Below, piece after piece: positions 10,887 to 21,641 of a stretch of DNA of 64,000 bases. The translations under genes were made by a program, and so were the position numbers. The notes under the pieces are model-generated. The model did not search any database and was not told the origin of the DNA. It saw nothing but the letters and a program-made list of their open reading frames with translations. The first letter of the stretch is position 1, and each line of letters opens with the position of its first letter. Source of the stretch: Flaccisagitta enflata (lineage: Eukaryota > Chaetognatha > Sagittoidea > Aphragmophora); assembly GCA_965153355.1 (NCBI GenBank), contig OZ231128.1, positions 43,214,001 to 43,278,000 of the forward strand, read 5' to 3'.

Positions 10887-11473
10887 GTAGAACAAGATTC
10901 TGATGTTCATTTTGACCTGACTTGAGCCAAAAAAAAAAGAAACGGTTTTTATTGCAAAAAACGGCTATTTTTCCTAAAAAAATAGTATTAAATGAAATTT
11001 TTTTGACTTTTTTTTTACAGAAACATAAAGTCCCAATAGTAATTGATATTTGAGTGACTCTAGAACAATTTTGAATCGGTCTATGAGGTTCAAAAATAGC
11101 ATTAAAATGCTCAAAAATGAAGAAATGACCTAAAAATTAAAAAATTGTCAAAACTGATGTTTTGGAACAGTTTCTTAGGGTAAAATATGCTGTCAGTATG
11201 AATTTCATCGATTTACTTAAAAAAACATAGCCGTGATAAGCGAAAAACACAAAACCGCAATATGCAAATGACCTCATAGACCTATCAAAAATTGTTCTTC
11301 ATTCACTCAAATATCAATTACTATTGGTACTTTATGTTTCTGCAAAAATAAGGGCCAAAATATATCATTTAACGCCATTTTTGTAGGAAAAATAGCTGTT
11401 TTTTGCACTAAAACCCGTTTCTTTTTTTTGGCTCAAGTTAGGTCCAAAATAGACATCAAGAATCTTGTTCTGC
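10887..11473. mobile_element. Fold-back (palindromic) element of 587 bp
   Basis: GTAGAACAAGATTC..TGACTTGAGCC on the left matches the reverse complement of GGCTCAAGTTAGG..AATCTTGTTCTGC on the right. The two halves stay alignable to a centre near 11180 (for example GACCTCATAGACC). The arms differ by many substitutions, so the element is old. No coding capacity. Confidence 0.7.
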
Positions 11474-11667
11474 ATTTTTTAGGTCCCCTGTGCAAAAATC
11501 TGGGATGGGTCCATTTTTTTTCCTTAACCCATAAAATTGAGATTTTCTCCATCAAGATTCCTGGCCGATTCCACGTTTTTTTGTTTTTCTTGCCTCCTCA
11601 AGGAAATCTTCTCCCTTTTTAATTGAATTTCTTGTCATCCATCTTGAGGAGTGCTATTCATGAAGTC

Positions 11668-11835
11668 TTTAGTCGCGTACACGCGACTCAGTAACCCGCC
11701 GGTCTGTCGCGACATGTCGGTCGCCATTTGTTTTGTTTTTTTTTTCGGCATTTACGGGCGGTTTGCAGCCTACTGCTCCTGCCCAAATGCTTGGGTTAGT
11801 GTAATCTGAATGTTGGCCATGTGTCCGGCCTTGTT
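11668..11835 (-). mobile_element. Helentron-like short element, class A
   Basis: Minus-strand copy: hairpin AGTCGCGTACACGCGACT at 11671-11688 and 5' end GGCCTTGTT near 11835. The internal phrase CTACTGCTCCTGCCCAAATG is present. The 5' subterminal arm is decayed. Confidence 0.7.
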
Positions 11836-12009
11836 TTTACCAAGTTCGATTTTTAATATAAAGGTCAGTAAGAAAGAACGGAAAAAGTGTTAGCATATAG
11901 GGAATCAAATAAGATTTGAAGAGAAGGAGATGTTTTTAAGCCTCAATAGCAATCAGTGATAAGCAGATTAATCAGGAAAAAAGTGTGGGAGTACCTAAAA
12001 AAAGGCAAT

Positions 12010-12245
12010 CCCTTTTTTTGGCAGCGGCCCCAAAGGGCTTTAAAAGAAAAGGGCCTGCCAGTAATTATCCCTCACAGGCTTCTTAGGCCAAAAGCCCCAA
12101 TCCAGACCAATGAAATCAGCCCTCGAAGGCATGATCAGGCCCTCTTTTACCCTGCACCTCTTCTTTGGACATGTGGAAATTCACTCTTTCGGATCGAACA
12201 CTATCTTAAAACAGCAGGACGATGGGTACCGCTGACCATATGAGA
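12010..12245 (-). mobile_element. Class D element fragment
   Basis: Holds GGCAGCGGCCCCAAAGGGC near 12021, an AGGCCTCAAAT-like degenerate middle and the class D terminus GGGTACCGCTGACCAT at about 12225. Confidence 0.5.
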
Positions 12246-12264
12246 TCCTAGGATGACATGTCTT

Positions 12265-12445
12265 TTTCTCCTCGCTTGATCCAGGCTTTACTCCTGCTTT
12301 CTCTTATCTACCATCTACGCGTCCTCCACCCGTTCCCTCTCCTCCCCCACTTTCTCCTCCTCCTCACCGTCGTGTCTCGGTGTCTGCTTCGACCTTACCT
12401 GGGACGATCGATGAAATACATGAACTGACTTGGCCGGAACGAGTT
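12265..12445. repeat. Dispersed pyrimidine-rich repeat (CTCCTCCTC..GTCTGC)
   Basis: CTCGCTTGATCCAGGC..TCTCCTCCTCCTCACCG..GTGTCTGCTTCGACCTTACC. Relatives lie at 13480-13640 (partial) and 19755-20000, with a mirror at 24190-24440. On the minus strand it carries a conserved splice-donor-like AGGTAAGGTC. No coding assignment. Confidence 0.45.
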
Positions 12446-12550
12446 TCTCTTCCGCCACTTCGTCGTCCACCTCATCGTCCACCTCGTCGTCTGTATTGAG
12501 CTCACGTCAGAGCTCACGTCAGGGATAAATAAGGTTGAGCAATAAAGAGA

Positions 12551-12785
12551 ACAAGGCCGGATACACGTGCCAAATCGGTGCGCCTGGCGTTATTTATTTT
12601 TAGAACTATCCCTAGCTCTATGAGACCTATCCCTAGTTCTTTGAGACATATCCCTAGCTCGATATGACCTATTACTGGCTCTACCAGACCTCTCCCTGAG
12701 ACCTATCCGTAGCCCTATCAGACCTATCCCTAGCTCTATCAGACCTATCTCTAGCTCTATCAGACCAATCTCAAACTGAATATGA
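12551..12785 (+). mobile_element. Helentron-like 5' end followed by a 20 bp minisatellite
   Basis: AACAAGGCCGGATACACG start, then from about 12600 a tandem unit CCTATCCCTAGCTCTATCAG in about 8 variants. The same unit follows a microsatellite at 54670-54720. No 3' hairpin was found, so the element is truncated or diverged. Confidence 0.5.
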
Positions 12786-13479
12786 TGATTTTTTTTTATA
12801 AGAACCAAGTTTATAAAAACGTTAGGCTTCAAATCGTCAAGAATTTAAGAACGCTGCTAAAAACATAGGAAGGCTTCATGCTTCAAAAATTTAAGAACAT
12901 CAAGCTTAAAACCTTAAAAATTTAAGAACATTTTTTTTCCAGGGCTTTTTGTCAAATAGTTTTTGTAAATGGGCGGAGACTCTATCTTTCTGTATAACAA
13001 ATCCGTTTTCTTTATAATATATTTTCTCACTTTTATTGATCTTGATTCACTCAAAATGTTTAAATCTGCTAGTTTGTTGTTTCATTGACATTTTCTTTCA
13101 TTTTCTCCTTAATGACAAACTTAAAATTAATTAAGAACGTTCTTGGTTGAAGGTTAAAAAAACGTTTAAATTAAGAACAATTTAGGAACGTTCAAGCCTT
13201 GAAACTGCTCAAAATTAAAGAACATTGAAAGGCTTGCTCAAAAAAATGACGTTCTTATAAAAAATGAAAAGTGTATGATGATGAATACAATGACGATCAT
13301 CTTTGAAAATTTCGCATTACGGATCTGTCTTTGGACGAAGGGACACATCCTCTTATAGCAATGCGAGGACGCATCTAAAACAAAGGGGGAAAAATTCAAA
13401 AATTGCTCAACTTCATAGTTCATACCAATTAACACCCCTGGATCATTTCAGATTTTAGACAATAAATAAACGATGTCAA
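12786..13479. other. AT-rich stretch with a subfamily hairpin remnant
   Basis: Contains repeated TTAAGAAC-type phrases (12838-13230). The 3' end of the ATGCG hairpin subfamily, ATGCGAGGACGCATCTAAAA, lies near 13361-13380, preceded by GACACATCCTCTTATAGC. No gene. Confidence 0.4.
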
Positions 13480-13640
13480 ACAGTCCTTCTCTTCCTCCTC
13501 CACACCGTCGCGTACGTCACGACCACACCTTGCCATTGGCATTGACTCAAAATTCTCCAACCGTGTAGCTTTGTTCGATCTTCTGTAGAACGTCACTGAG
13601 AAGAAAATTGTATACTAGGTCTGGCGAAGAGAAAATTTAG
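13480..13640. repeat. Second copy of the pyrimidine-rich dispersed repeat, partial
   Basis: CTTCCTCCTCCACACCGTCG, ACGTCACGACCACACCTTG and CTAGGTCTGGCGAAGAG match phrases at 19910-19990. Confidence 0.45.
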
Positions 13641-14209
13641 GGGGCAGTGATGTTGAAAAAAATGTTGCGGAGGCCCAAAAGACTTAAAAAAGCTTTCATT
13701 GACTCTCCGACTAACGGACCAACGCCCCATCTGACAGACATGGCTACTTAAGCTACTTAAGCTGAGTTTCCTACGATTCTAAGAAACGTAGGAATCTGGG
13801 TTAGAAAGCTTAGGATTCTAAGTATTCTAACCAACTTAACAATGGGAAATTGAGTTTTTCTCATTTGAATCCAGAAAGCGCCCCTTCCATTTTTCCAATT
13901 TTTTGGGTGGTTACTAACAACGGGAAGACATCATGATGCCATAGAATAATAGCGTTGCCACTCTACTAAGTTGGTGGAAAAAGAGAAAGAAAAATTCTAA
14001 CCTAGGTTTCTTACGTTTCTAGGTTTTCTAAGAAGATTTTGCATAGGTTTCTTAGAATTCTAGAGTTTTAGTTCTTTAACAATGTCCTTGAAAATGAAAA
14101 TCTTTTCTAGCAAAAAAGTGAATCAACCAATGAAAGGAGCAAAAGATGTTCAAGTAAGAAAAAATTTCTTTTCTTGCTGATATTGTAAATCCTTGGAAAT
14201 CTAGAATTC
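13641..14209. other. No gene seen; degenerate CTAAGAAACGTAGG repeats
   Basis: AT-rich. Short palindromic phrases such as CCTACGATTCTAAGAAACGT recur here, at 16386-16410 and at 18541. The MITE that follows is inserted in this sequence. Confidence 0.35.
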
Positions 14210-14211
14210 TA

Positions 14212-15223
14212 CAGGGTGTACACTTTCTTTTGACCGATTAAGAATCGGCATAGCTTTTCTCCTAGAAAAGTTAATCCCAATTCTGAAAAAAAGTTCTGAA
14301 TAGATCTTGAAGTGCGGTTTTTTTTTTGTCACTAATTTTTGTTTTGCGGTTTTTTGCTTGGGATCTCAGTGAACTTAAAGTAAACAACTTCATCCAGTCA
14401 ACTGTTTATGTTAAAGAAAAAAAAAGTCAAGTGCTTTTACTAGTTTCTGTTTAACTATGGTTTTGAACCACAGAAAATCCATGACTGTTTAAAAGCTCTG
14501 CCAATTACGCAACTCTTCAAAATGCAACGTTACTGGACATTGTAGCTTCATTCATTTAGAAATGGCAAAGGTTCAAAGAAAAAAATCACAGATTGAAAAA
14601 AACGCGTATTTCAATTTTTTCAATGAGAAATTTTACTCTTTTTGTTCTTGTCAATTACGCAACTCAGGGTTGTCTTAGCCACTCGATATCCATGAGCAAA
14701 TAAAAGAGCTATGAATTTTCTTTAAAATGGGGCCAAGAACAAATCTCCAACTCAATTCGTTTAATTTCTTTGTTACAATAAAGATAACCCTTGAAAATCA
14801 GGTAGGACTGAATTTCTAAATTCTTGACCACCTGTCTTCTTTCTTCTGCCATTTCTGCCATTTCTAAACGGAGAGAGATAGGTCAACCAGCAAGGTATCA
14901 TTTGAAAGATCTTTCACAAAGCTTCAAAATGGTCATGAATTTTGCTATGTTTTTCCTTCAGTGCTTGGGTGTGAAACACCAACAAACAAGTAGTTTTCTT
15001 TCTTTTTTTGCCATAGTTATCCTGTTTAAAGATGCAGGCTGAATATGGTTACTTTCTTCAAACTTACAAAGTGGGCATATTTAAAAGCGTAGACATAAGA
15101 AATTGGTGACATAAAAAAACTGCACTTCAATATCTATTTAGACCTTTTTTCAGAATTGGATTAGCTTTTCTAGGAAAAAAGCTATGTCGATTCTTAATCG
15201 GTCAAAAGAAAGTGTACACCCTG
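14212..15223. mobile_element. MITE of 1.01 kb with ACAGGGTGT termini, TA target site
   Basis: Terminal inverted repeats of about 110 bp: ACAGGGTGTACACTTTCTTT on the left and the reverse complement of AAAGAAAGTGTACACCCTGT on the right, flanked by TA on both sides (14210-14211, 15224-15225). The arms stay alignable through GACCGATTAAGAATCG and AATTCTGAAAAAA. TA duplication and ACAGGGTGT ends fit a Tc1/mariner-type non-autonomous element. The interior has no transposase. Confidence 0.85.
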
Positions 15224-15249
15224 TAAGAAACATAAGCAACATTTTCCTA

Positions 15250-16389
15250 AACAAGGCCAACACCTATAAGTCGCGTGTAAGACATAAAAAACTGAATTGA
15301 CCTGACTCCTTAGTGTATCTTTGCAATCAATATGACTGAATAGGAAATGAATAAAATGATTTAGTTGACTAGATTGACTTGAATGAATTGATGAATAAAT
15401 CAGCTTAGCGAGGTAATAGAAGCCCACTGATGCAGGCCGGGACCACTGGAAAAAGTGGTGACTTTTGTAAGTGAGTCAAACCTAATCAACCTATCAACCC
15501 AATCAGTAAAAAATAGCTAAACCAGACTTAAGCCAGACTTAAACCAGCAGACTTAAACCAGCAGACTTAAACCATGACCCAAACCAAACCAGCAGACCTA
15601 AACCAGCAGACATAAACCAGCAGACTTGACCAGCGGGCATCAAGCAGCAGACTTCGACCAGCCAACTTACTCCAGCAGACTTAAATCAGCAGACTTGAAC
15701 CAGCAGACTTCAAGTAGCACATAAACAGCACACTTAAACCCAGCGAACTTAAACCAGTGAGCTTAAACCCATCGGGCTTAAACCGGTAGACTTAAACCAG
15801 CGAACTTGAACAGCAGACTTAAACAGCGAACTTAAGCCAACATACTTAAATCAGCAGGAGACAAACCAGCAGACAAGCAGACTTAAACCAGCAGACTTAA
15901 ACGAAAAGCAGCAAACTTAAACAGCAGACTTAAACCAAAACCAAAAAAAACCAAAAAACCATATAAATGACCAAAAATGACCTGAAATATTTCAAAATGA
16001 CTGAAAACTAAAAAAAACCAAAAAAACCAAAAACCAAAAACCAAAACATCTCCAAAAACCATGTTAAATGACCAAAAATGACCTGAAATGTCCGAAATGT
16101 CCCCAAAAAAAAACTTAAAACTACTTTAAATGCCCAGAAACGACACAAATTACTTAAATGAACAAAGAAACGTAAATGATCAAAAATGACCAAAAACGAC
16201 TAAAAGCAACCAAAAACGACCTAAGAGCAATAAAAATGACCAAAAACTACAAAAAAAATGATAGATAACTCAGAAGACCCAAAATGATGATAAAAATGAC
16301 ACAAAAAAAGCAAAGTGTTACCAAACCCAAACCGACAGACCGGCCGACAGACAGAGCAGTTGTCAGAAGTCTCGTGCACGCGACTAAAA
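15250..16389 (+). mobile_element. Helentron-like element, class B, complete
   Basis: Starts AACAAGGCCAACACCTATAAGTCGCG and ends TCTCGTGCACGCGACTAAAA. The interior is two arrays: CAGACTTAAACCAG units (15530-15930) and AAATGACC/CAAAAACC units (15940-16300). A GACAGACCGGCC block precedes the hairpin. Confidence 0.8.
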
Positions 16390-16653
16390 ACCTAGAAACC
16401 TAAGAAACGTAGGTAGGATTTTTTCATTCACATTTTTTGTCTATTTACAGCGGAGTGGCGATCAGACGTTCTGTTATGCCCCCATATTCATAGGGGAAGG
16501 CCGGTTCGCGATTAAATTGGTACTTTATTGTAACAAAAAGTTATTTCAGGTCTTGTTAAGGATTTTCTACCTTCCCTGGAGTAACGGTTTTGGTTTTACT
16601 ATCACGGGTAATAGGTAGTTTTGAGTAAATTTGAGGCCAAAGTGACCAAATTT
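16390..16653. other. No gene seen
   Basis: Short AT-rich linker between a class B element and a fold-back element. Nothing recognised beyond the CTAAGAAACGTAGG phrase at its left edge. Confidence 0.4.
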
Positions 16654-17759
16654 GGCCTCAAATTTAGGCCACTTCACCTTTGAAATTGAACCTAAAACCC
16701 ATGAGATTATTAATCTAGAGCTTAAGAGCTAACCAGTGGTGTAATCTGCATGTTGTTTATCTTTATTTGTTTTAGATTTGAGAGAGATTTTAAGATATGG
16801 GGCTTGAGAGGGCTTTTTGCAGCATAAAATCTGGGGGTAATTTGGACATTTTTCACATTTTTCACTATTTTTCACTATATTGCAGCTTTGGATAAACCAA
16901 ACTATAAAAAATCGGTGACCAAATTGAAGAGTTTTTGATGCTCTTACTGATTAAGGAAAAATTTTGTAACAATATAGCCTCAAAAAAATCTTATTCACTC
17001 TCAAAGCAGGTGAAAAAAGTCAAATTTTAATGTCATTTAGCCTATTTTCATGAATAATTATGCCACTTCCAAACTGAAAATTGACTTGAAATTCATGAAC
17101 AAATCAAACTACAGCTCAAGTGCTAATCAGTGGTGCAATCAGCATATTTCTATGTTTATTCATTTAGATTTTAGAGTCTTTCAATGATGAAGGGGTATGA
17201 GGATCATTTTTGTCATTATACTCTTTCATCTTTGAAGTTTTGTCAAATCTAGATGCAGAATTGTTTTGACATGCCGATTGCACCACTGATTAGCTCTTGA
17301 GCTGTAGTTTGATTTGCTAATGAATTTCAACTCAATTTTCATTTTGGAAGTGGCATAATTTTTCAATGAAAAGTTACCTAAACGACTTAAAAATTTGTTG
17401 TTTTTTTTACCTGCTTTGAGAGTGAATATAATTTTTTTGAGGCCATATGGATCCAAAATTTTTCCAGAATCAGTTAGAGGATCAAAAACTCTTCAATTTG
17501 GTCACCAATTTTTTAAAGTTTGGTCTATCCACAGCTGCAATATAGTGAAAAAAGTGGAAAATGTCCAAATTACCCGCAGATTTCATGCTGCAAAAAAAGC
17601 CCTCTCAAGCCCCATCTTTAAGACTCTCTCAAATAAAAAAAATTAAAGATAAAAATATGCGGATTGCCCCACTGGTTAGCTCTTGAGCTCTAGTTTAATA
17701 ATCTCATGGATTTTAGGTTCGATTCGATTTTAAAGGCAAAGTGGCCTAAATTTGAGGCC
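16654..17759. mobile_element. Fold-back element of 1.1 kb
   Basis: GGCCTCAAATTTAGGCC at 16654-16670 is mirrored by GGCCTAAATTTGAGGCC at 17743-17759. Successive inner segments mirror too (GAGCTTAAGAGCTAACCAGT; TGCACCACTGATTAGC; CACTCTCAAAGCAGG), down to a centre near 17205. The arms are substantially diverged. No coding sequence. Confidence 0.75.
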
Positions 17760-18265
17760 AAGTATTCCCAGCAGCTGCCTGTACCATGACGTGAGCCAAA
17801 GCCGTGCGCAGGAAAATGAAAATCTAGCAAGAACACAGAGTGCTGTGTGATGCCAATTTGAACACAACCTTCCTGCTGAATGTGAGGGGCACTCTTCTGC
17901 GTCTGGTGTGGCTCACTATTCTTTATGGCATCTGGATGTTGTGCCATCATGGACAATCACACCCAGAAAGGAAAAATCAAAGCAGCGCTTTTTGGAGGTT
18001 ATAATGAAAGAACTCACCTTTTTACAACCAGTTGTTGTTTACAGCCTGCTGTTTGATAACAGCAGGTTGGATGAAAGTCAACTGAGTGAGCTCTCTACCT
18101 ACAGTACCATAGGAGCAATGAGAACCTCAGATGGAGAGTCATTTCCTGCTTCACTATTCTAATGAAATAGCTTCAATTATGGTTTTTCTGAATGCTGATA
18201 AGCAAGAGCTTTGAGTGAATATAGTTTTATTCCTCTAGCTCTAACTGTTGACCAAAAAGAAAAAA
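17760..18265. other. Unique-looking sequence, no gene recognised
   Basis: GC is nearer average than its neighbours. Open frames of 84-88 codons on both strands show no recognisable domain. It may be the body of a tRNA-headed SINE read from the right, but no poly-A tail or target duplication was identified. Confidence 0.3.
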
Positions 18266-18267
18266 AG

Positions 18268-18361
18268 TGCAGCACCACTCGGGATTTGAACCTGTGACAC
18301 TGAAGAGGGAGAAATTCTGTTTCTCAAGTTCAACACTCTACCAACAGAGCTGTCGCGCCAC
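18268..18361 (-). pseudogene. Degenerate tRNA or tRNA-derived SINE head
   Basis: On the minus strand: an A-box-like GCTCTGTTGGTAGAGT with a pairing D-stem (GCTC/GAGT), a long variable-arm-like middle, and a B box GGTTCAAATCC. A T-run follows about 5 bases after the 3' end and could serve as a Pol III terminator. The acceptor and T stems do not pair well and no clean anticodon stem forms, so this is not a functional tRNA. Its 5' end coincides with the left edge of the large inverted duplication. Confidence 0.45.
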
Positions 18362-18727
18362 ATGCAATTTAAAAGTATCAATTGGCGGTTTTCTTATAAA
18401 TCACTTGGTTTGGAATTTTGTGTTCACTCAATACCTTGGATCATCAGTTTCGAGAGAAAAAACTAAGCTTTAGATCTTTCACTTTAAACAGTAAGAATAT
18501 AGAGGGCCCTCTTTCTACTGCTCTTATTGCTCCCATCGTACTGTAGGTTTCTTAGAATCGTAGGATACCCAGCTGACATATACGCGATTTAAAGCGCAAA
18601 TATAAATAAGAGATGTTTTATCCGGATCTATTGCAGATCCTCAGTCTTCTAAAACGCCTGCTTCCGTCATATCTTCCGTCATGAGGAGCGTCTTTCATAA
18701 AGTCTTTTTTATCCGAAATCCTGTTTT

Positions 18728-18885
18728 TAAGTCGCAGATACGCGAATCTATATGTCTGTCGGTTGGTCAGTCGATCGATCGGTTGGTCAGTCGGTTGGTC
18801 GGTTGGTCCGACTCCAAGCCTATTTTTGAGGTCTTCCCCTCTTGCCCACCCGTCCCTGACTAATGCCACCGTAGTATCTTGTATA
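18728..18885 (-). mobile_element. Diverged Helentron-like element (arm copy)
   Basis: Hairpin variant AGTCGCAGATACGCGAATCT, then GGTTGGTCAGTCGATCG repeats and CTTGCCCACCCGTCCCTGAC. The 5' terminus is not recognisable. The mirror copy is at about 25307-25464. Confidence 0.5.
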
Positions 18886-18894
18886 CGGTGATGT

Positions 18895-18965
18895 TAGATG
18901 CGTCCTCGCATCTCTATAGGAGGCTGTGTCCATAGGTTTGTAGGTAACGCAGAAAATATTGATGA
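18895..18965 (-). mobile_element. 3' end of ATGCG hairpin subfamily
   Basis: AGATGCGTCCTCGCATCTCT followed by ATAGGAGGCTGTGTCC. Related ends are near 13361, 36767 and 58239. The mirror copy is near 25230-25300. Confidence 0.5.
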
Positions 18966-19003
18966 GATTTTAAGGGTTTTCTCTTAACTTCTTCATCTCC
19001 CAT

Positions 19004-19165
19004 TTTTAGTCGCGGACACGCGACTCTGCAACTTGCCATGTCGTTTGGTAGGTCGGTCCGTTGGTTGGTTGGTCCATCCGTCACATTTTTTTAATTCCGA
19101 GCGTCTTTTGCAATACTGCTCCTGCTACTGCTCCTGACTGGCTTGCCGTGTATCCGGCCTTGTTT
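19004..19165 (-). mobile_element. Helentron-like short element, class A, GGAC/GTCC type
   Basis: Hairpin AGTCGCGGACACGCGACT and 5' end GTGTATCCGGCCTTGTT. The 5' subterminal arm has been disturbed by a duplicated CTGCTCCTG phrase. The mirror is at 25027-25188. Confidence 0.7.
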
Positions 19166-19425
19166 ATGATATCTTGTATCTAAAGAGGATGCATCTTTTG
19201 GATACTCTTGGCCTTGTTCAATCAAGATTAATTAGAAAAGATCAATAATAAAGAATATTCGAGAAATAAAAAGAAGTATTGATTTGAATAAAAATGTTTT
19301 TTTAGCCTCAGCAAAAAAATTAATCTGTTCGACAGAATCCGCGAGATTTTTGGGCGGCAAGGCCACATACTAGGCACGAGAATCGCTGACGGTTGGGCAG
19401 CAGCAGTAATGCAAGAACCGTTTGT

Positions 19426-19626
19426 TTTTAGTCGCGTGCTACGCGACTCTACAACCGGCTTTGTCGGTCCTTCCGTCCGTCCATCTGTTGGTCAGTCACA
19501 CTTTACTTTTTTTGGGGTTTTTGCGGTCTTTGGCCTCACTGCTCCTGCCCAAATGATGGAGAGGCCTTAAATATGGCCCCTGCCCACCCGCACGCGACTT
19601 GGGTAGCCGTGTATCTGGCCTTGTTT
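19426..19626 (-). mobile_element. Helentron-like short element, class A, near-consensus
   Basis: One of the best-preserved copies: hairpin AGTCGCGTGCTACGCGACT, CTTTGTCGGTCC, TTTTTTTGGGGTTTTTGCGG, CTGCTCCTGCCCAAATGATG, GCCCACCCGCACGCGACT and GGCCTTGTT. The right-arm mirror at 24566-24766 is also intact. Confidence 0.8.
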
Positions 19627-19721
19627 AGAAATGTGATGGACGGACAGACGGACGCACCGACGGACGGAGAGACTGACGGACCAAAACAGCATGTTGTAAA
19701 GTCGCGTGTCCGCGACTAAAA
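19627..19721 (+). mobile_element. 3' half of a class A element
   Basis: GACGGACAGACGGACG block and the hairpin AGTCGCGTGTCCGCGACTAA. It sits head to head against the preceding copy and has no 5' half. The mirror is at 24471-24565. Confidence 0.65.
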
Positions 19722-19754
19722 AAATAAGTGCGTAGGTACTGTCTGCTAAAGAGT

Positions 19755-20000
19755 GCAAGTCCCTCTTTTTTCCCTTCTCGCCTGATCTAATCTTTCCTCC
19801 TGCTCTCTCTTCTCTTCCATCTGAGTTTCCTCCGCCTGTTCCTTCTTCCACTTCTCCTCCTCCTCTTCCCTCCTCCTTTCCGTTGTGTCTGCGTTGACCT
19901 TACCTTCTCTTCCTACTGCTCATCCACACGCGAACGTCACGACCACACCTAGATGACTTATAAATCAAGAACTTTCTAGGTCTGGCATAGAACCGGTTGA
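19755..20000. repeat. Pyrimidine-rich dispersed repeat, longest copy (left arm)
   Basis: TCCTGCTCTCTCTTCTCTTC..CTCCTCCTCTTCCCTCCTCC..GTGTCTGCGTTGACCTTACC..CACGAACGTCACG-type phrases..CTAGGTCTGGC. The mirror is at 24190-24440, where the minus-strand sequence reads as purine-rich. Confidence 0.45.
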
Positions 20001-20131
20001 GCCTCCTTCGGCAATCAACCTAATGCACCAAATAACACACACATGATTACATATCTACATTGTCACACAATTGAATAATTATACAATTTCATGGTCGCAA
20101 AATCACATAATCGTATAATCACATAATTACA

Positions 20132-20770
20132 GGGTGTTTCACATCAAATGAAATATAAGGAAACGATGCCACTCAACTTCTATAAATGTGATAAAATTCT
20201 GAAAAAAGATTCAAGGAGCACTTATGCTCCGGTTTTTCATATAAAAAAATTCATTGATCTGAGGCTAAAATTTTCGCCACAACATCAATTTGAAGTAAAA
20301 CCAATATTTACAGCTAAATATCAATATTTTTTTTTTTAGTCCTGGAGGTCTTGCTTTTAATTGTTCTTTTTTCTAAACCGCATGGGTTACAGATCCCAGA
20401 TTGGTCCCAAATTAAAGATGTTCGAATTTTCTTTCACTTGAGTCAAATCTGGCATCTGTGACTCAAACCATTTTGAAGAGAGATAAATCTAAAGACAAAC
20501 TTTCACAATAAAAAAAAGTTGACTGAGGTCCAGCTTTAAAAGTTCAATTTACTTTAAATTAATATTGTGGCCAAATAACATAACTCAGACCAATGAAATT
20601 TTTACACGAAAAATTGGAACTTAGGTGCTTTTTGAATCTGTTTTCAGAACTATTTTCTCGTTTCCAGAAGCAGCCTAGCAGCGTTTTTTCATAAGCTATA
20701 ACTTTGGAACTACATAATTTCATTTCCAATTGACATTTGGAATTGATAAAAATATCAAAAATAAACCAGT
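20132..20770. mobile_element. ACAGGGTGT-type MITE, right end lost (left arm)
   Basis: The left terminus TTACAGGGTGTTTCACATCA is present. The two halves are internally inverted (CTGAAAAAAGATTCAAGGAG versus a matching reverse complement near 20630-20660; ATTGGTCTGAG/CATTGATCTGAG). The right terminus is replaced by the class C element. The mirror is at about 23413-24052. Confidence 0.65.
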
Positions 20771-21022
20771 GATGCGGGGTCACAATATCGTTGCAGACGG
20801 GTGGGCAGGGGCATCCAACCCTCAGCCTCACCCCAACCACACCCCATCCCCCCTCTAACACACTCACACACAAACAATACCAACTGCAGCATCCTCAATA
20901 CACGTTTTTGCGTTTTCAACTCGAGCGTGACGGACCGACGGACCGACGGACCAACGAACCGACAGACCGACGGACAGACGGGCAAAGCCTCTTTTACAGT
21001 TGCGTGTCCGCAACTGAAAAAA
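20771..21022 (+). mobile_element. Helentron-like element, class C
   Basis: Starts GATGCGGGGTCACAATATCG, then GTTGCAGACGGGTGGGCAGG, an ACACTCACACACAAAC stretch, GACGGACCGACGGACC and the hairpin AGTTGCGTGTCCGCAACT. The T/A change at stem position 4 is present in the 5' motif and in both hairpin arms. Confidence 0.7.
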
Positions 21023-21499
21023 ATTCAAACTGATCGGCCAACATGCAACTTAACAAGTAGTTTTTTTTTGTGGACTCGAGACTCAATAACGGGCTTTCTC
21101 CCTCCGTCTGTACGTTCGTCCGTCCAACCGTCAGATCTTCCGTCTCTTCATGGGTCCGTATCGCACGAGTCGAATTCTACAATCATTGTTGAAATAATGC
21201 CAAAAACAACAATAAAACCATAAAAAGCAGTATGGCTCATTGAGAAAAAAAATTGAATTATGAATTTTGTCACATCCTTTACGCTAATGCAGTTAAAATC
21301 ATCGTACTGAGCCAGCTTAGAAGTACAGTAGAACTCCTTAATAGCGGACGTCAAGAGACCAACATATCGCATCCTTTGTAAGCAGATTTCCATTATTTGT
21401 GGAACAGGTGTCATGAACTTGCATTTCTGCCCTTGCTCCCCGTCCATCGTTTTTTGCGTTTCAGATTTTTACAATTCGCTTTGAGAATATTTATCAACC

Positions 21500-21637
21500 A
21501 TGATGTCGTCATCGCTGATCATCCTCGTGCTGACAGTGACACTTCAGTTGTCCTCGTGTGGCAGATTTGTGTACAACGGAAATATGGATTTGGAAGTATT
21601 TTTGGACCCTCAGGATACGGTAATGAATCAGAGTTAA
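21500..21637 (+). CDS. Short ORF with signal-peptide-like start (left-arm copy)
   Basis: 45 codons from ATG at 21500 to TAA at 21635. The N-terminus MMSSSLIILVLTVTLQLSSC has a short polar start, a hydrophobic core of about 13 residues and a small/Cys cleavage-like end, typical of a secretory signal peptide. GRFVYNGNMDLEVFL follows, then a possible splice donor ACG|GTAATG after codon 40. It could be the first exon of a captured host gene or a chance frame. No downstream exon was found and I do not recognise the family. An identical copy is at 22546-22683 on the other strand. Confidence 0.3.
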   Translation: MMSSSLIILVLTVTLQLSSCGRFVYNGNMDLEVFLDPQDTVMNQS

Positions 21638-21641
21638 GTCT

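Noticed and set aside
18268-18361. Functional tRNA gene
   Set aside because: A and B boxes are present, but acceptor, anticodon and T stems do not pair. Listed as a degenerate relic instead.
18618-18869. 83-codon frame, copied at 25323-25574
   Set aside because: Much of it translates the GACCAACCGACC repeat block of a diverged Helentron-like element.
21148-21447. 99-codon minus-strand frame with an exact copy at 22736-23035
   Set aside because: Duplicated only because it lies in the inverted arms. It overlaps a Helentron-like fragment and a pogo-like terminus, and no domain is recognisable.
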